A stretch of DNA of 64,000 nucleotides, taken from the NCBI RefSeq assembly GCF_020544465.1, contig NZ_CP066126.1:2170001-2234000 (forward strand). The letters are read 5' to 3'. The notes under the pieces were generated by a model, which was not told where the DNA came from, ran no database searches, and saw only the letters and a program-made list of their open reading frames with translations. Shown here one piece after another: positions 16,426-25,613 of the stretch (its first letter is position 1; each line of letters opens with the position of its first letter). Source of the stretch: Chromobacterium rhizoryzae. GTDB taxonomy: Bacteria > Pseudomonadota > Gammaproteobacteria > Burkholderiales > Chromobacteriaceae. The position numbers were made by a program, and so were the translations under genes.

Positions 16426-19400
16426 TCCTCGGCTCCGCGGTTCAGCGCGGCGCGCGCGGGCCGCCAGCGGCGGCACCACAGCCGGAAGCGGTCCAGATAC
16501 AGGTAAACGACGGGGGTGGTGTACAGGGTCAGCAGCTGGCTGAGCAGCAGGCCGCCGACGATGGAGATGCCCAGCGGGGTGCGCAGCTCGGCGCCGTCGC
16601 CGCGGCCCAGGGCCAGCGGCAGCGCGCCGAACAGCGCGGCCAGCGTGGTCATCATGATGGGGCGGAAGCGCAGCAGGCAGGCCTGACGTATCGCCTGTTC
16701 CGGCGTCATCTGCTGTTCGCGCTCGGCGTTGAGCGCGAAGTCTATCATCATGATGGCGTTCTTTTTGACGATGCCGATCAGCAGCAGCACGCCTATCAGC
16801 GCGATGACGTTGAATTCGCCGCCGGTGGCGATGATGGCCAGCAGCGCGCCGACGCCGGCGGAGGGCAGGGTGGAGAGGATGGTGACCGGGTGCACCACGC
16901 TTTCATACAGCATGCCCAGCACGATGTAGACGGCGATCAGCGCGGCCAGGATCAGCAGCGGCTGGCTGTCCAGCGAGGCCTGGAAAGTTTTGGCGCTGCC
17001 CTGGAAGCTGCCGTGAATGCTGCTGGGCAGGCCGACGCCGGCCAGCGCCTGGTTGATGGCGTCGGTGGCGTCGGACAGCGCGGCGCCCGGCGGCAGGTTG
17101 AAGGAGACGGTGGCGGCGGCGAACTGGCTTTGGTGGTTGACCGACAGCGCGGTGTTGCCGGGCGCCCAGCGGGCGACGGCGGACAGCGGGGTGGGCTGGC
17201 CGCCCGGCGTTTGCAGGAAGATGCTGTCCAGGCCGTCCGGGCCTTGCCAGTATTGCGGCGCCACTTCCATCACCACGCGGTATTGGTTGAGCGCGTTGTA
17301 GATGGTGGATACCTGGCGCTGGCCGAAGGCGTCGTTGAGCGCGGCGTCCACCTGGGCCTGGGTCAGGCCCAGCCGCGCCATGGCGTCGCGGTCGAAGACC
17401 AGCGAGGTTTGCAGGCCTTTGACTTCCTGATCGGTGTTGACGTCGGCCAGCATGGGCAGCTTCATCAGCGCTTGCTGCACCTTGGGCGTCCATTCGCGCA
17501 GTTCGGCCAGATCATCGCCTTGCAGGGTGTACTGGTATTGGGCGTTGCTGGAACGGCCGCCGATGCGGATGTCCTGCACCGCCTGCAAAAAGAGCTGGGC
17601 GCCGGGTTCGCGCGCCAGGGTTTTGCGCAGCCGGGCAATGACTTGGTCCGAGCTTTCTCCGCGTTGGCTCAGCGGCTTGAGGCTGACGAACATATTGGCG
17701 CTGTTGCGTTGGCCGCCGCCGGTGAAGCCGAGCACGGCGTCCACCGCCGGGTCTTGGCTGACCACGGTGATGAAGCGTTGCAGCTTTTGCTGCATGGCCT
17801 GGAAGGAGATGTTCTGGTCCGCGCGTATCATGCCGTTGAGCCGGCCGGTGTCTTGTTGCGGGAAGAAGCCCTTGGGCACCGCCAGATAGAGGTAGACGTT
17901 GAGGCCTATGGTGGCGGCCAGGATCAGCATCATCAGCGGGCCGTGGCGCAAGGCCCAGTCCAGGCTGCGGCGATAGCCGTCCAGCATGGCGTCGAAGGCG
18001 CGTTCGCTCCATTGAAACAGCCGGCCGGGAGGCCGCTCTTCGCGCGGCTTGAGCCAGCGCGCGCAGAGCATGGGGGTGGTGGTCAGCGAGACCAGCAGCG
18101 ACACCAGGATGGCCACGGACAGGGTGACGGCGAATTCGCGGAACAGCCGGCCGATCACGCCGCCCATCAGCAGAATGGGAATGAAGACGGCGATCAGCGA
18201 GACGCTCATGGACAGCACGGTGAAGCCCACTTCGCGCGCGCCGCGCAAGGCGGCCTGCATCGGTTTCATGCCGTCTTCGATGTGGCGGGCGATGTTTTCC
18301 AGCACCACGATGGTGTCGTCGACGACGAAGCCGGTGGCGATGGTCAGCGCCATCAGGCTGAGGTTGTTGAGGGAGAAGCCGGCCAGGTACATCACGGAGA
18401 AGGCGCCCACCAGGGACACGGGCACGGTGATGGCGGGGATGGCGGTGGCGCGGCCGTTGCGCAGGAACAGGAAGACCACCAGGATGACCAGGGCCACCGA
18501 GATCAGCAGCGAGCGCTCCACTTCCTGCAGCGAGGCGCGGATGGTGGGGCTGCGGTCCATCACCACTTGCATGTTGATGGCGGCGGGGATGGAGGCTTGC
18601 AGCTGCGGCAGCAGCGCCTTGACCCGGTCTATGGTTTCGATGATGTTGGCGCCGGGCTGGCGGAACAGCATCAGCATCACCGCCGGCTGCCGGCCCAGAA
18701 GGCCGGCGTTGCGCAGGTCCACCACGGAGTCCTTGACCTCGGCCACGTCGGCGATGCGCACCGCGGCGCCGTTTTTGTAGCTGACGATCAGCGGCAGGTA
18801 GTCGCTGGCCTTGGTGGCCTGGTCGTTGGCCTGCACCTGCCAGTGGCGCTCGTCGTTTTCCAGAAAGCCCTTGGGCCGGTTGGCGTTGGTGCCGGCGATG
18901 GCGCTGCGCACGGTTTCCATGCCGATGCCGTAGTGGTTGAGCTGGCGCGGGTTCAGCTCCACCCGCACCGCCGGCTGCGCGCCGCCGCCCACGTTGACGT
19001 CGCCTATGCCGTCCACCTGGGCCAACTTCTGGCCGAGTATGGTGTCGGCGGCGTCGTACATCTGGCCGCGGCTCAGGCTGTCCGAGGTCAGCGCGATGAT
19101 CATGATGGGCGCGTCGGCGGGGTTGACCTTGCGGTAGGTGGGGTTGGACGGCATGCCGGTGGGCAGCAGCGAGCGGGCGGCGTTGATGGCCGCCTGCACG
19201 TCGCGCGCGGCACCGTCGATGTCGCGGTCCAGCTCAAACTGCAGGGTGACGCGGGTGGAGCCCAAGGAGCTGGACGAGGTCATTTCCGTGACGCCGGCGA
19301 TGCGGCCCAGCGCCCGTTCCAGCGGGGTGGCCACGGTGGCGGCCATGGTCTCCGGGCTGGCGCCGGGCAGGCGCGCGCTGACGGAGATGGTGGGGAAGTC

Positions 19401-19520
19401 CACCTGCGGCAGCGGCGACACCGGCAGCAGCTTGAAGGCCAGCAAGCCGGCCAGCAGGATGGCCAGGGTCAGCAAGGTGGTGGCCACTGGGCGGCGGATG
19501 AAGGGGGCGGAGGGGATCAC
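16422..19520 (-). CDS. mdtC: RND multidrug efflux permease, MdtC-like
   Basis: This gene encodes 1032 residues from the GTG at 19520, which has GAGGA seven bases upstream. A longer frame starts at a GTG at 19541, inside an inverted repeat, and is less likely. The HAE1-type plan is visible: a first membrane helix (RRPVATTLLTLAILLAGLLAF), a porter domain (LPQVDFPTISVSARLPGASPETM), transmembrane segments with GFVVDDTIVVLENIARHIEDG carrying the proton-relay Asp pair, a second half repeating the plan, and IGIVKKNAIMMIDFAL near the end. It would work as a heteromultimer with the MdtB-like partner encoded upstream. It is translationally coupled to the outer-membrane factor. Confidence 0.92.
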   Translation of the reverse strand: MIPSAPFIRRPVATTLLTLAILLAGLLAFKLLPVSPLPQVDFPTISVSARLPGASPETMAATVATPLERALGRIAGVTEMTSSSSLGSTRVTLQFELDRDIDGAARDVQAAINAARSLLPTGMPSNPTYRKVNPADAPIMIIALTSDSLSRGQMYDAADTILGQKLAQVDGIGDVNVGGGAQPAVRVELNPRQLNHYGIGMETVRSAIAGTNANRPKGFLENDERHWQVQANDQATKASDYLPLIVSYKNGAAVRIADVAEVKDSVVDLRNAGLLGRQPAVMLMLFRQPGANIIETIDRVKALLPQLQASIPAAINMQVVMDRSPTIRASLQEVERSLLISVALVILVVFLFLRNGRATAIPAITVPVSLVGAFSVMYLAGFSLNNLSLMALTIATGFVVDDTIVVLENIARHIEDGMKPMQAALRGAREVGFTVLSMSVSLIAVFIPILLMGGVIGRLFREFAVTLSVAILVSLLVSLTTTPMLCARWLKPREERPPGRLFQWSERAFDAMLDGYRRSLDWALRHGPLMMLILAATIGLNVYLYLAVPKGFFPQQDTGRLNGMIRADQNISFQAMQQKLQRFITVVSQDPAVDAVLGFTGGGQRNSANMFVSLKPLSQRGESSDQVIARLRKTLAREPGAQLFLQAVQDIRIGGRSSNAQYQYTLQGDDLAELREWTPKVQQALMKLPMLADVNTDQEVKGLQTSLVFDRDAMARLGLTQAQVDAALNDAFGQRQVSTIYNALNQYRVVMEVAPQYWQGPDGLDSIFLQTPGGQPTPLSAVARWAPGNTALSVNHQSQFAAATVSFNLPPGAALSDATDAINQALAGVGLPSSIHGSFQGSAKTFQASLDSQPLLILAALIAVYIVLGMLYESVVHPVTILSTLPSAGVGALLAIIATGGEFNVIALIGVLLLIGIVKKNAIMMIDFALNAEREQQMTPEQAIRQACLLRFRPIMMTTLAALFGALPLALGRGDGAELRTPLGISIVGGLLLSQLLTLYTTPVVYLYLDRFRLWCRRWRPARAALNRGAEE

Positions 19521-19537
19521 GAGAAAATCCTCATCGG

Positions 19538-19670
19538 CCACGGAAACACACGGAAGGACACGGACAAAAACCAGTCATGCAAGAGCTTGATGGCGGTTAG
19601 CGTTGTTTGGCTAAGGGCGATCCTGTCGAAAATGTCACGGAATTCCGTGTTTTTCCGTGTGCTTCCGTGG
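19538..19670. repeat. Long inverted repeat between mdtB and mdtC
   Basis: The arms 19538-19563 and 19645-19670 are 26 bases each and pair at 23 positions (built from CACGGAA units). A perfect 14-base palindrome, CACGGAATTCCGTG, lies at 19636-19649 next to the right arm. The ~80-base spacer has no gene. The element forms a large cruciform or RNA hairpin inside the operon and may lower or delay mdtC expression relative to mdtB. Confidence 0.75.
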
Positions 19671-19680
19671 CGAATAAAAA

Positions 19681-22600
19681 TCATGCTTCCGCCTCCGCTG
19701 TCTTGGCGCCAAAGCGTTTGCCCAGCCGGTCAAAGGCCAGGTAGATCACCGGGGTGGTGAACAGGGTCAGCACCTGGCTGAGCAGCAGGCCGCCCACCAT
19801 GGCCACGCCCAGCGGCTGGCGCAGCTCGGAACCCATGCCGCCGCCCAGCATCAGCGGCAGCGCGCCCAGCAGCGCGGCCAGCGTGGTCATCAGGATGGGT
19901 CGGAAGCGCAGCAGGCAGGCCTGGTAGATGGCGTCGCGCGGGCTCATGCCGCGTTCGCGTTCGGCCTCCAGCGCGAAATCTATCATCATGATGGCGTTTT
20001 TCTTGACGATGCCGATCAGCAGAATGATGCCGATGATGGCGATGACCGATAGATCGTTGCCGGATAACAGCAAGGCCAGCAGCGCGCCGATGCCGGCCGA
20101 GGGCAGGGTGGAGAGAATCGTGATGGGATGAATATAGCTTTCGTAGAGCACGCCCAGCACGATGTACATGGTGACGATGGCGGCCAGGATCAGCCACAGG
20201 GTGTTGGACAGCGAAGCCTGGAAGGCCAGCGCCGCGCCCTGGAACTTGGTGTCTATGCTGGCCGGCAGGCCCAGCTCGGCCTCGGCCTGGCGGATGGCGT
20301 CCACCGCCGCGCCCAGCGAGGCGCCCGGCGCCAGATTGAAGGACACGGTGGCGGTGGGGAATTGCCCCAGGTGGTTGACGGCGAGCGCGGCGGGGCGCTC
20401 CTCTATGCTGGCCACCGCGTCCAGCGGCACCGGCCCGCCGTTGGCGGTGGGCACGTACAGGCTTTTCAGCGACAGCGGGTCTTGCTGGTGCTGCGGGTCC
20501 ACTTCCAGAACCACGCGGTATTGATTGGTCTGGGTGAAAATGGTGGAGATCAGCCGCTGGCCGAAGGCGTCGTAGAGCGCGTTGTCGATGGCGGCGGTGC
20601 TGACGCCCAGGCGCGCGGCGGTGTCGCGGTTGATGTTGACGTAGGCCTGCAGGCCCTGGTCCTGCAAATCGCTGGCCACGTCGGCCAGCTGCGGCAGCCG
20701 GCGCAGCGTCTCCACCAGCTTGGGCGTCCAGGCGGACAGGTCCTCGGCGCTGGTGGCTTGCAGGGTGAACTGGTATTGGGTGCGGCTGACGCGGGAATCT
20801 ATGGTCAGGTCCTGCACCGGCTGCAGGTAGAGCGCCATGCCCGGCAGCGCGTCGGCCTGGCTTTGCAGCCGGGCCAGCACGGTGCGGATGTCGTCGCGCT
20901 CCGCCTTGGGTTTGAGGTTGATCAGCAGCCGGCCGTTATTGAGCGTGGCGTTGTTGCCGTCCACGCCGATGAAGGAAGACAGGCTGTCCACCGCCGGGTC
21001 TTTGAGCAGGCGCTGGGCCAAGGCTTCCTGCCGGCGCGCCATGGCGCTGAAGGAGATGGATTGCGAGGCCTCGCTGACGCCCTGGATGGCGCCGGTGTCT
21101 TGCAGCGGGAAGAAGCCCTTGGGCATGGCCAGGTAGAGCGCGGCGGTCAGCGCCACGGTGGCCAGCGCCACCAGCAGGGTCAGCGTCTGCCGCTCCAGCA
21201 CCCAGCTGAGCATGCGGCCGTAGCGGGCGATCACCCGGTCGAAGAAGCGGCCGCTGGCGTGGTAGAAGCGGCCTTGCTTGTCTTCCGGCACGTGTTTGAG
21301 CAGGCGCGCGCACATCATCGGCGTCAGCGTCAGCGAGATGAAGGCGGAGATCAGGATGGACACCGCCAGGGTGACGGCGAATTCGCGGAACAGCCGGCCC
21401 ACCACGTCGCCCATGAACAAGAGCGGAATCAGCACGGCGATCAGCGAGATGGTCAGCGAGATGATGGTGAAGCCGATCTGCTTGGAGCCTTTCAGCGCCG
21501 CGGCCATCGGCGTTTCGCCGTCTTCGATGTAGCGCGCGATGTTTTCTATCATCACGATGGCGTCGTCCACGACGAAGCCGGTGGCGATGGTCAGCGCCAT
21601 CAAGGTGAGGTTGTTGATGGAGAAGCCGGCCAGATACATCACGCCGAAGGTGCCCACCAGGGACAGCGGCACCGCCACCGCGGGGATGACGGTGGCCGGC
21701 ACATTGCGCAGGAACAGGAAGATGACCATCACCACCAGGGCGATGGCCAGCATCAGCTCGAACTCCACGTCCGCCACCGAGGCGCGTATGGTCACGGTGC
21801 GGTCGCTCAGCACCTTGACGTCCACCGCGCCGGGCAGGGCGTCGCGCAGCTGCGGCAGCAGGGTCTTGATGCGGTCCGCCACCTGGATCACGTTGGCGCC
21901 GGGCTGGCGCTGCACATTGAGAATGATGGCCGGGGTGGCGCCGGCCCAGGCGGCCAGGCGGGTGTTTTCCGCCGAATCCACCACCTGGGCCACGTCGGAC
22001 AGGCGGATGGGCGCGCCGTTGCGGTAGGCGATGACGACGCCGCGGTATTCGTCGGCGGACTTGAGCTGGTCGTTGCCGTCTATGGTGGAGGCCTGGTGCG
22101 GGCCGTCGAAGCTGCCCTTGGCCTGGTTGACGTTGGCGCTGGCGATGGCGGTGCGCACGTCTTCCAGCGTCAGGCCCAGCGAGGCCAGCTGGCGCGGATT
22201 GGTCTGGATGCGCACCGCCGGGCGCTGGCCGCCGCTGATGCTGACCAGGCCCACGCCGGGCACTTGCGACAGCTTCTGCGCCAGCCGGGTGTCGACCAGA
22301 TCCTCCAGCTTGGTCAGCTGCAGCGTGGGCGAGGTGACGGCGATGGTCATGATGGGGGTGTCCGCCGGATTGACCTTGCTGTACACCGGCGGATTGGGCA
22401 GATCGGAGGGCAGCAGATTGCCGGCGGCGTTGATCGCCGCCTGCACTTCCTGCTCGGCCACGTCCAGGCCCAGTTCCAGGCCGAACTGCAAGGTAATCAC
22501 CGAAGCGCCGCCGGAGCTGGTGGACGACATTTGCGACAGGCCGGGCATCTGGCCGAACTGGCGCTCCAAGGGCGCGGTGATGGAAGAGGTGATCACCTCC

Positions 22601-22767
22601 GGGCTGGCGCCCGGGTATTGGGTGACCACCTGGATGGTGGGATAGTCCACCTCCGGCAAGGCGGACACCGCCAGCATGCGCCAGGCGGCGAGGCCGGTCA
22701 GCAGGATGGCGACCATCAGCAAGGTGGTGGCCACCGGCCGCTGGATGAACAGGCGCGAGGGGTTCAT
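19681..22767 (-). CDS. mdtB: RND multidrug efflux permease, MdtB-like
   Basis: This gene encodes 1028 residues, starting MNPSRLFIQRPVATTLLMVAILLTG. It has the full HAE1 RND layout: porter segments (LPEVDYPTIQVVTQYPGASPEVI), GFVVDDAIVMIENIARYIEDG with the conserved Asp pair, KGFFPLQDTG opening the second periplasmic loop, and IGIVKKNAIMMIDFALEAERERG. It is a paralogue of the downstream MdtC-like protein (KVNPADTPIM against KVNPADAPIM), as in the E. coli MdtBC pair where both subunits are needed. It sits 15 bases downstream of the adaptor gene. Confidence 0.92.
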   Translation of the reverse strand: MNPSRLFIQRPVATTLLMVAILLTGLAAWRMLAVSALPEVDYPTIQVVTQYPGASPEVITSSITAPLERQFGQMPGLSQMSSTSSGGASVITLQFGLELGLDVAEQEVQAAINAAGNLLPSDLPNPPVYSKVNPADTPIMTIAVTSPTLQLTKLEDLVDTRLAQKLSQVPGVGLVSISGGQRPAVRIQTNPRQLASLGLTLEDVRTAIASANVNQAKGSFDGPHQASTIDGNDQLKSADEYRGVVIAYRNGAPIRLSDVAQVVDSAENTRLAAWAGATPAIILNVQRQPGANVIQVADRIKTLLPQLRDALPGAVDVKVLSDRTVTIRASVADVEFELMLAIALVVMVIFLFLRNVPATVIPAVAVPLSLVGTFGVMYLAGFSINNLTLMALTIATGFVVDDAIVMIENIARYIEDGETPMAAALKGSKQIGFTIISLTISLIAVLIPLLFMGDVVGRLFREFAVTLAVSILISAFISLTLTPMMCARLLKHVPEDKQGRFYHASGRFFDRVIARYGRMLSWVLERQTLTLLVALATVALTAALYLAMPKGFFPLQDTGAIQGVSEASQSISFSAMARRQEALAQRLLKDPAVDSLSSFIGVDGNNATLNNGRLLINLKPKAERDDIRTVLARLQSQADALPGMALYLQPVQDLTIDSRVSRTQYQFTLQATSAEDLSAWTPKLVETLRRLPQLADVASDLQDQGLQAYVNINRDTAARLGVSTAAIDNALYDAFGQRLISTIFTQTNQYRVVLEVDPQHQQDPLSLKSLYVPTANGGPVPLDAVASIEERPAALAVNHLGQFPTATVSFNLAPGASLGAAVDAIRQAEAELGLPASIDTKFQGAALAFQASLSNTLWLILAAIVTMYIVLGVLYESYIHPITILSTLPSAGIGALLALLLSGNDLSVIAIIGIILLIGIVKKNAIMMIDFALEAERERGMSPRDAIYQACLLRFRPILMTTLAALLGALPLMLGGGMGSELRQPLGVAMVGGLLLSQVLTLFTTPVIYLAFDRLGKRFGAKTAEAEA

Positions 22768-22782
22768 GCCGTCTCTCCGCGC

Positions 22783-24036
22783 TTACTGCGCCGCCGAGGC
22801 GCGGCGTTTGCCGGCCGGGCCGCTGCCGTCGCGCTTGTGGCGCCCGTTTTTGCCCGCGCCCTGGGCGGCCTGGCGGTTTTGCGCGGCGCGGTCCACCACG
22901 GTGACCTTGGCGCCGTCGCGCAGCTTGTCCAGGCCGTCCACCACCACGCGCTGGCCGGGCTGCAGGCCTTGCTCGACGATGACGATGTCGCCGACGCGCG
23001 CGCCGGCGCTGATCTTGTTCAGGCTGACGCTGCTGTCGGCGTTGACGGTGTAGACGTAGCTGCCCGCCTTGCCCAGCTGCACCGCGGCGGCCGGCACGGT
23101 GACGGCGTTTTCCTGCTCGCCCAGGCTCAGGCGCACATTGACGAATTGATTGGGGAACAGGGCCTCGTCGGCGTTGGCGAAGCGGGCTTTGAGGTTGACG
23201 GTGCCGGTGCTGGTGTTGAGCTGGTTGTCTATGGCCAGCAGCGCGCCGTCGGCCAGCTTGTTGCGGTTGTCGCGGTCCCAGGCTTCCACCGCGAGGCCGG
23301 GCTTGGCGCGGCTGGCCCGCAATACCGGCCCCAGGCTGACTTCCGGCACCGAGAACAGCACGTTGATGGGCTGGGTCTGGGTGATGACCACCAGGCCGTT
23401 GGCGTCGCTGGCGTGGACGATGTTGCCCGGGTCCACCTGACGCAGGCCGGCGCGGCCGGACACCGGCGCGGTGACGCGGCTGTAGCTGAGCTGCAGCCGG
23501 GCGTTGTCCACCGCGCCCTGGTCCAGCTTGACCGTGCCCTGGTACTGGCGCACCAGCGCCGCCTGGGTGTCCACCTGTTGTTTGGCGATGGAGTTCTGCT
23601 CCAGCAGCTGGCGGTAGCGGTTCAGGTCCAGCTGGGCGTTTTGCAGCAAGGCCTGGTCGCGCAGCAACTGGCCTTCGGCCTGGGCCAGCGCGGCCTGGAA
23701 CGGGCGCGGGTCCAGTTCCGCCAGCAGCTGGCCTTGTTTGACCGGCTGGCCTTCCTCGAAATGCAGTTTGTCCAGCTGGCCGTCCACGCGGCTGCGCACG
23801 GTGACGGTGTAGGTGGAGTTGACGGTGCCCAGCGCGCTGATCTGCAAGGGCACGTTTTGCCGCTGCGCGGCGGCCACGCCCACGGCCGCCGGCGGCGCGG
23901 CGCGGCGTTGGCCGGCGGCGTCCGCGGCCGCGTGCTGCCGCCACCACCAGCCGCCGCCCAGCGCGAGCGCGACGACAAGGCCCCAGCACAGCGGGGAACG
24001 GTAAAACGGGCGGCGAGGCGCGGCGGATTGGGTCAC
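22783..24036 (-). CDS. mdtA: RND periplasmic adaptor, MdtA-like
   Basis: This gene encodes 417 residues from a GTG. One N-terminal membrane anchor (WGLVVALALGGGWWW) is followed by the membrane-fusion plan: a lipoyl half-motif (ALGTVNSTYTVTVRSRVDGQLDKLHFEEGQPV), an alpha-hairpin coiled coil (LAQAEGQLLRDQALLQNAQLDLNRYRQLLEQNSI), the second lipoyl half (YSRVTAPVSGRAGLRQVDPGNIV) and beta-barrel and membrane-proximal domains. The tail is basic and Ala/Gly-rich. It links the MdtBC pump to the outer-membrane channel encoded at the end of the operon. The upstream neighbour is a glycosyltransferase of the isonitrile group, 116 bases away. Confidence 0.92.
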   Translation of the reverse strand: MTQSAAPRRPFYRSPLCWGLVVALALGGGWWWRQHAAADAAGQRRAAPPAAVGVAAAQRQNVPLQISALGTVNSTYTVTVRSRVDGQLDKLHFEEGQPVKQGQLLAELDPRPFQAALAQAEGQLLRDQALLQNAQLDLNRYRQLLEQNSIAKQQVDTQAALVRQYQGTVKLDQGAVDNARLQLSYSRVTAPVSGRAGLRQVDPGNIVHASDANGLVVITQTQPINVLFSVPEVSLGPVLRASRAKPGLAVEAWDRDNRNKLADGALLAIDNQLNTSTGTVNLKARFANADEALFPNQFVNVRLSLGEQENAVTVPAAAVQLGKAGSYVYTVNADSSVSLNKISAGARVGDIVIVEQGLQPGQRVVVDGLDKLRDGAKVTVVDRAAQNRQAAQGAGKNGRHKRDGSGPAGKRRASAAQ

Positions 24037-24152
24037 GGCGGGGCTCCAGAGAAACGGCCTTGGAGCGGCGAGGGCCGCTCCGGATCATTCGAAGGCGACC
24101 GCCGGCGCGGATGGGGCGAGGGATGGCGCCGCAGCAGGCTGAGGGTCGATGC

Positions 24153-25406
24153 TTACGGCATTATGCGCTCCGTGTTTGAACCGGGCTTTGCTTGCGCCGG
24201 CGATTGTATGTCGAATTGTTGCAAGACTTGACGGAATGTAAGGTGAGGCCGGGCGGCGGCGAAATGCCAGGCCAGTTGCTGCGCGCGCTGGCGGTAGAAC
24301 GGCGTGGCCAGCATGCGCCGCAGCAGCGGCGGCAGCTGGCCGGTTTCGATGTGGCGGCGGCGCAGCGTGGCGCCGGCGCCGTAGGATTCGATATGCCGCA
24401 TCGCCAGCAGCTGATCCATATTGGACGGGATGCCGATCACCGGCCGGCCCTGTTCCAGCGCCTGGTAGCTGGTGGGGCTGCCGCCGTTGCAAATGACCAG
24501 GTCCGCGCGGGCGGCGGCGGCCTCGCCGGGCAGGAAGTCGGCGCTGAACAGGCCGGAGCGTTGCGGCAGCCGCTGGCGGCGGCCGGTGCTGGCGATCACT
24601 TGCAGGCCTTCGCCCAGGAGCTGCTCAATCAGCGTGGGCAGCAGGGCCAGGTTGCCGGAAGAGCCCAGCGACAGGTAGACGGTGGGACGGTCTTGCAATT
24701 GCGGCCACCAGTCCGGCAGCGCGCCGCCGGGCGACCAGGTGACCGGGCCCAGATAGCGGTGGTGGGCGGGCAGCGGATCCAGCGGCACCAGTTCCGGGGA
24801 ATCGTAGTAGAGCACTTGATCGCCGTGGCTCCAGGCCTCGAAGCAGTTGGCGAAGGGCGCCAGGCCGTAATGGGCGCGGGCGCGGTTGAGCGAGCGGGCC
24901 AGCAGCCGGGTGGCCAGCGGGGTGATCCAGCGCATCAGCGCGGGCATGACGGGCAGGCGGTGCAGATTGATCTTGGCCAGTTCCGGCACCGGCAGCGGCT
25001 GCGGCCGGCGGTAGGGGCTCCAGTAGGCGTTGATCAGATTGATCAAGGGCTTGCCGGAGAGCGCGGCGCTGATGCCCAGCGAGTGGCGGAAGTCGCCGAC
25101 GATGATGTCCGGGTCCAGGCGTTCGATCAGGCGCAATTCTTCTTCGACGTAGGCGATGATTTCCTCGCGCCGGTACAGCGGCTTGCCGTTGTCCACGGCG
25201 TCAAGAAAGTCTTCGCAGCGCTTGGTGATCAGCGGGTGGTATTGGATGTCCTGGCGTTGGTAAATATGATCGAAGCGCGGTGCGGCGGCCAGGTGGATGT
25301 CGTAGTCCGCTGCGGGCAGCGCGGCGGCCAGGGTGTAGGGGCGGGCGACATGGGCCAGGGTGACGGCCTCGCCGACGAAGAGGATTTTCTGCTTGCGTGG
25401 GTTCAT
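24153..25406 (-). CDS. Family GT1-like glycosyltransferase of the isonitrile locus
   Basis: This gene encodes 417 residues from the ATG at 25406. The frame stays open to 25571, but that extension runs into an intergenic repeat and is not used; no clear binding site is seen. The N-terminal Rossmann domain begins KILFVGEAVTLAHVARPYTLAAAL. The C-terminal donor domain has YLSLGSSGN and the GT1 signature CNGGSPTSYQALEQGRPVIGIPSNMDQ, where the His of plant UGTs is replaced. It should attach a sugar from a nucleotide donor to a small aglycone. Placement after isonitrile synthases recalls the glycosyltransferases of rhabduscin and byelyankacin. Sugar and acceptor are not deducible. Confidence 0.8.
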   Translation of the reverse strand: MNPRKQKILFVGEAVTLAHVARPYTLAAALPAADYDIHLAAAPRFDHIYQRQDIQYHPLITKRCEDFLDAVDNGKPLYRREEIIAYVEEELRLIERLDPDIIVGDFRHSLGISAALSGKPLINLINAYWSPYRRPQPLPVPELAKINLHRLPVMPALMRWITPLATRLLARSLNRARAHYGLAPFANCFEAWSHGDQVLYYDSPELVPLDPLPAHHRYLGPVTWSPGGALPDWWPQLQDRPTVYLSLGSSGNLALLPTLIEQLLGEGLQVIASTGRRQRLPQRSGLFSADFLPGEAAAARADLVICNGGSPTSYQALEQGRPVIGIPSNMDQLLAMRHIESYGAGATLRRRHIETGQLPPLLRRMLATPFYRQRAQQLAWHFAAARPHLTFRQVLQQFDIQSPAQAKPGSNTERIMP

Positions 25407-25470
25407 GGCGGTTTTCGGGGGATGGGGGGCGATGCCGCCCGGCGGGGCCGGACGGCGCGGGGCGGGCCTT

Positions 25471-25613
25471 AGAACGTGTTTACGATCTCGCGAGCTAAGG
25501 CGAGACAAGGCGTTGCGGCTGAGAAAGCGGAATGTACGCGTGGTACATGAGCATTTCGAAGCCTTTTTCAACGCTGTATCGCCGACGCGCAGCAGATCGT
25601 AAACAGGTGCTTA
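25471..25613. repeat. MITE-like intergenic repeat, copy A
   Basis: A ~140-base element with imperfect ~18-base terminal inverted repeats sharing TGTTTACGATCT. Its complement matches copy B (33062-33196) over nearly its full length and the short copy C (56316-56400). The right end supplies the TAA stop codon (25611-25613) of the isonitrile synthase-oxygenase gene. No transposase reading frame is present. Confidence 0.75.

Noticed and set aside
16407..24231. Very long open frames opposite the RND efflux genes (over 1000 codons)
   Set aside because: They are antisense shadows of the GC-rich mdt genes: His/Gln/Gly-rich, with no domain, while the minus strand gives complete RND proteins.
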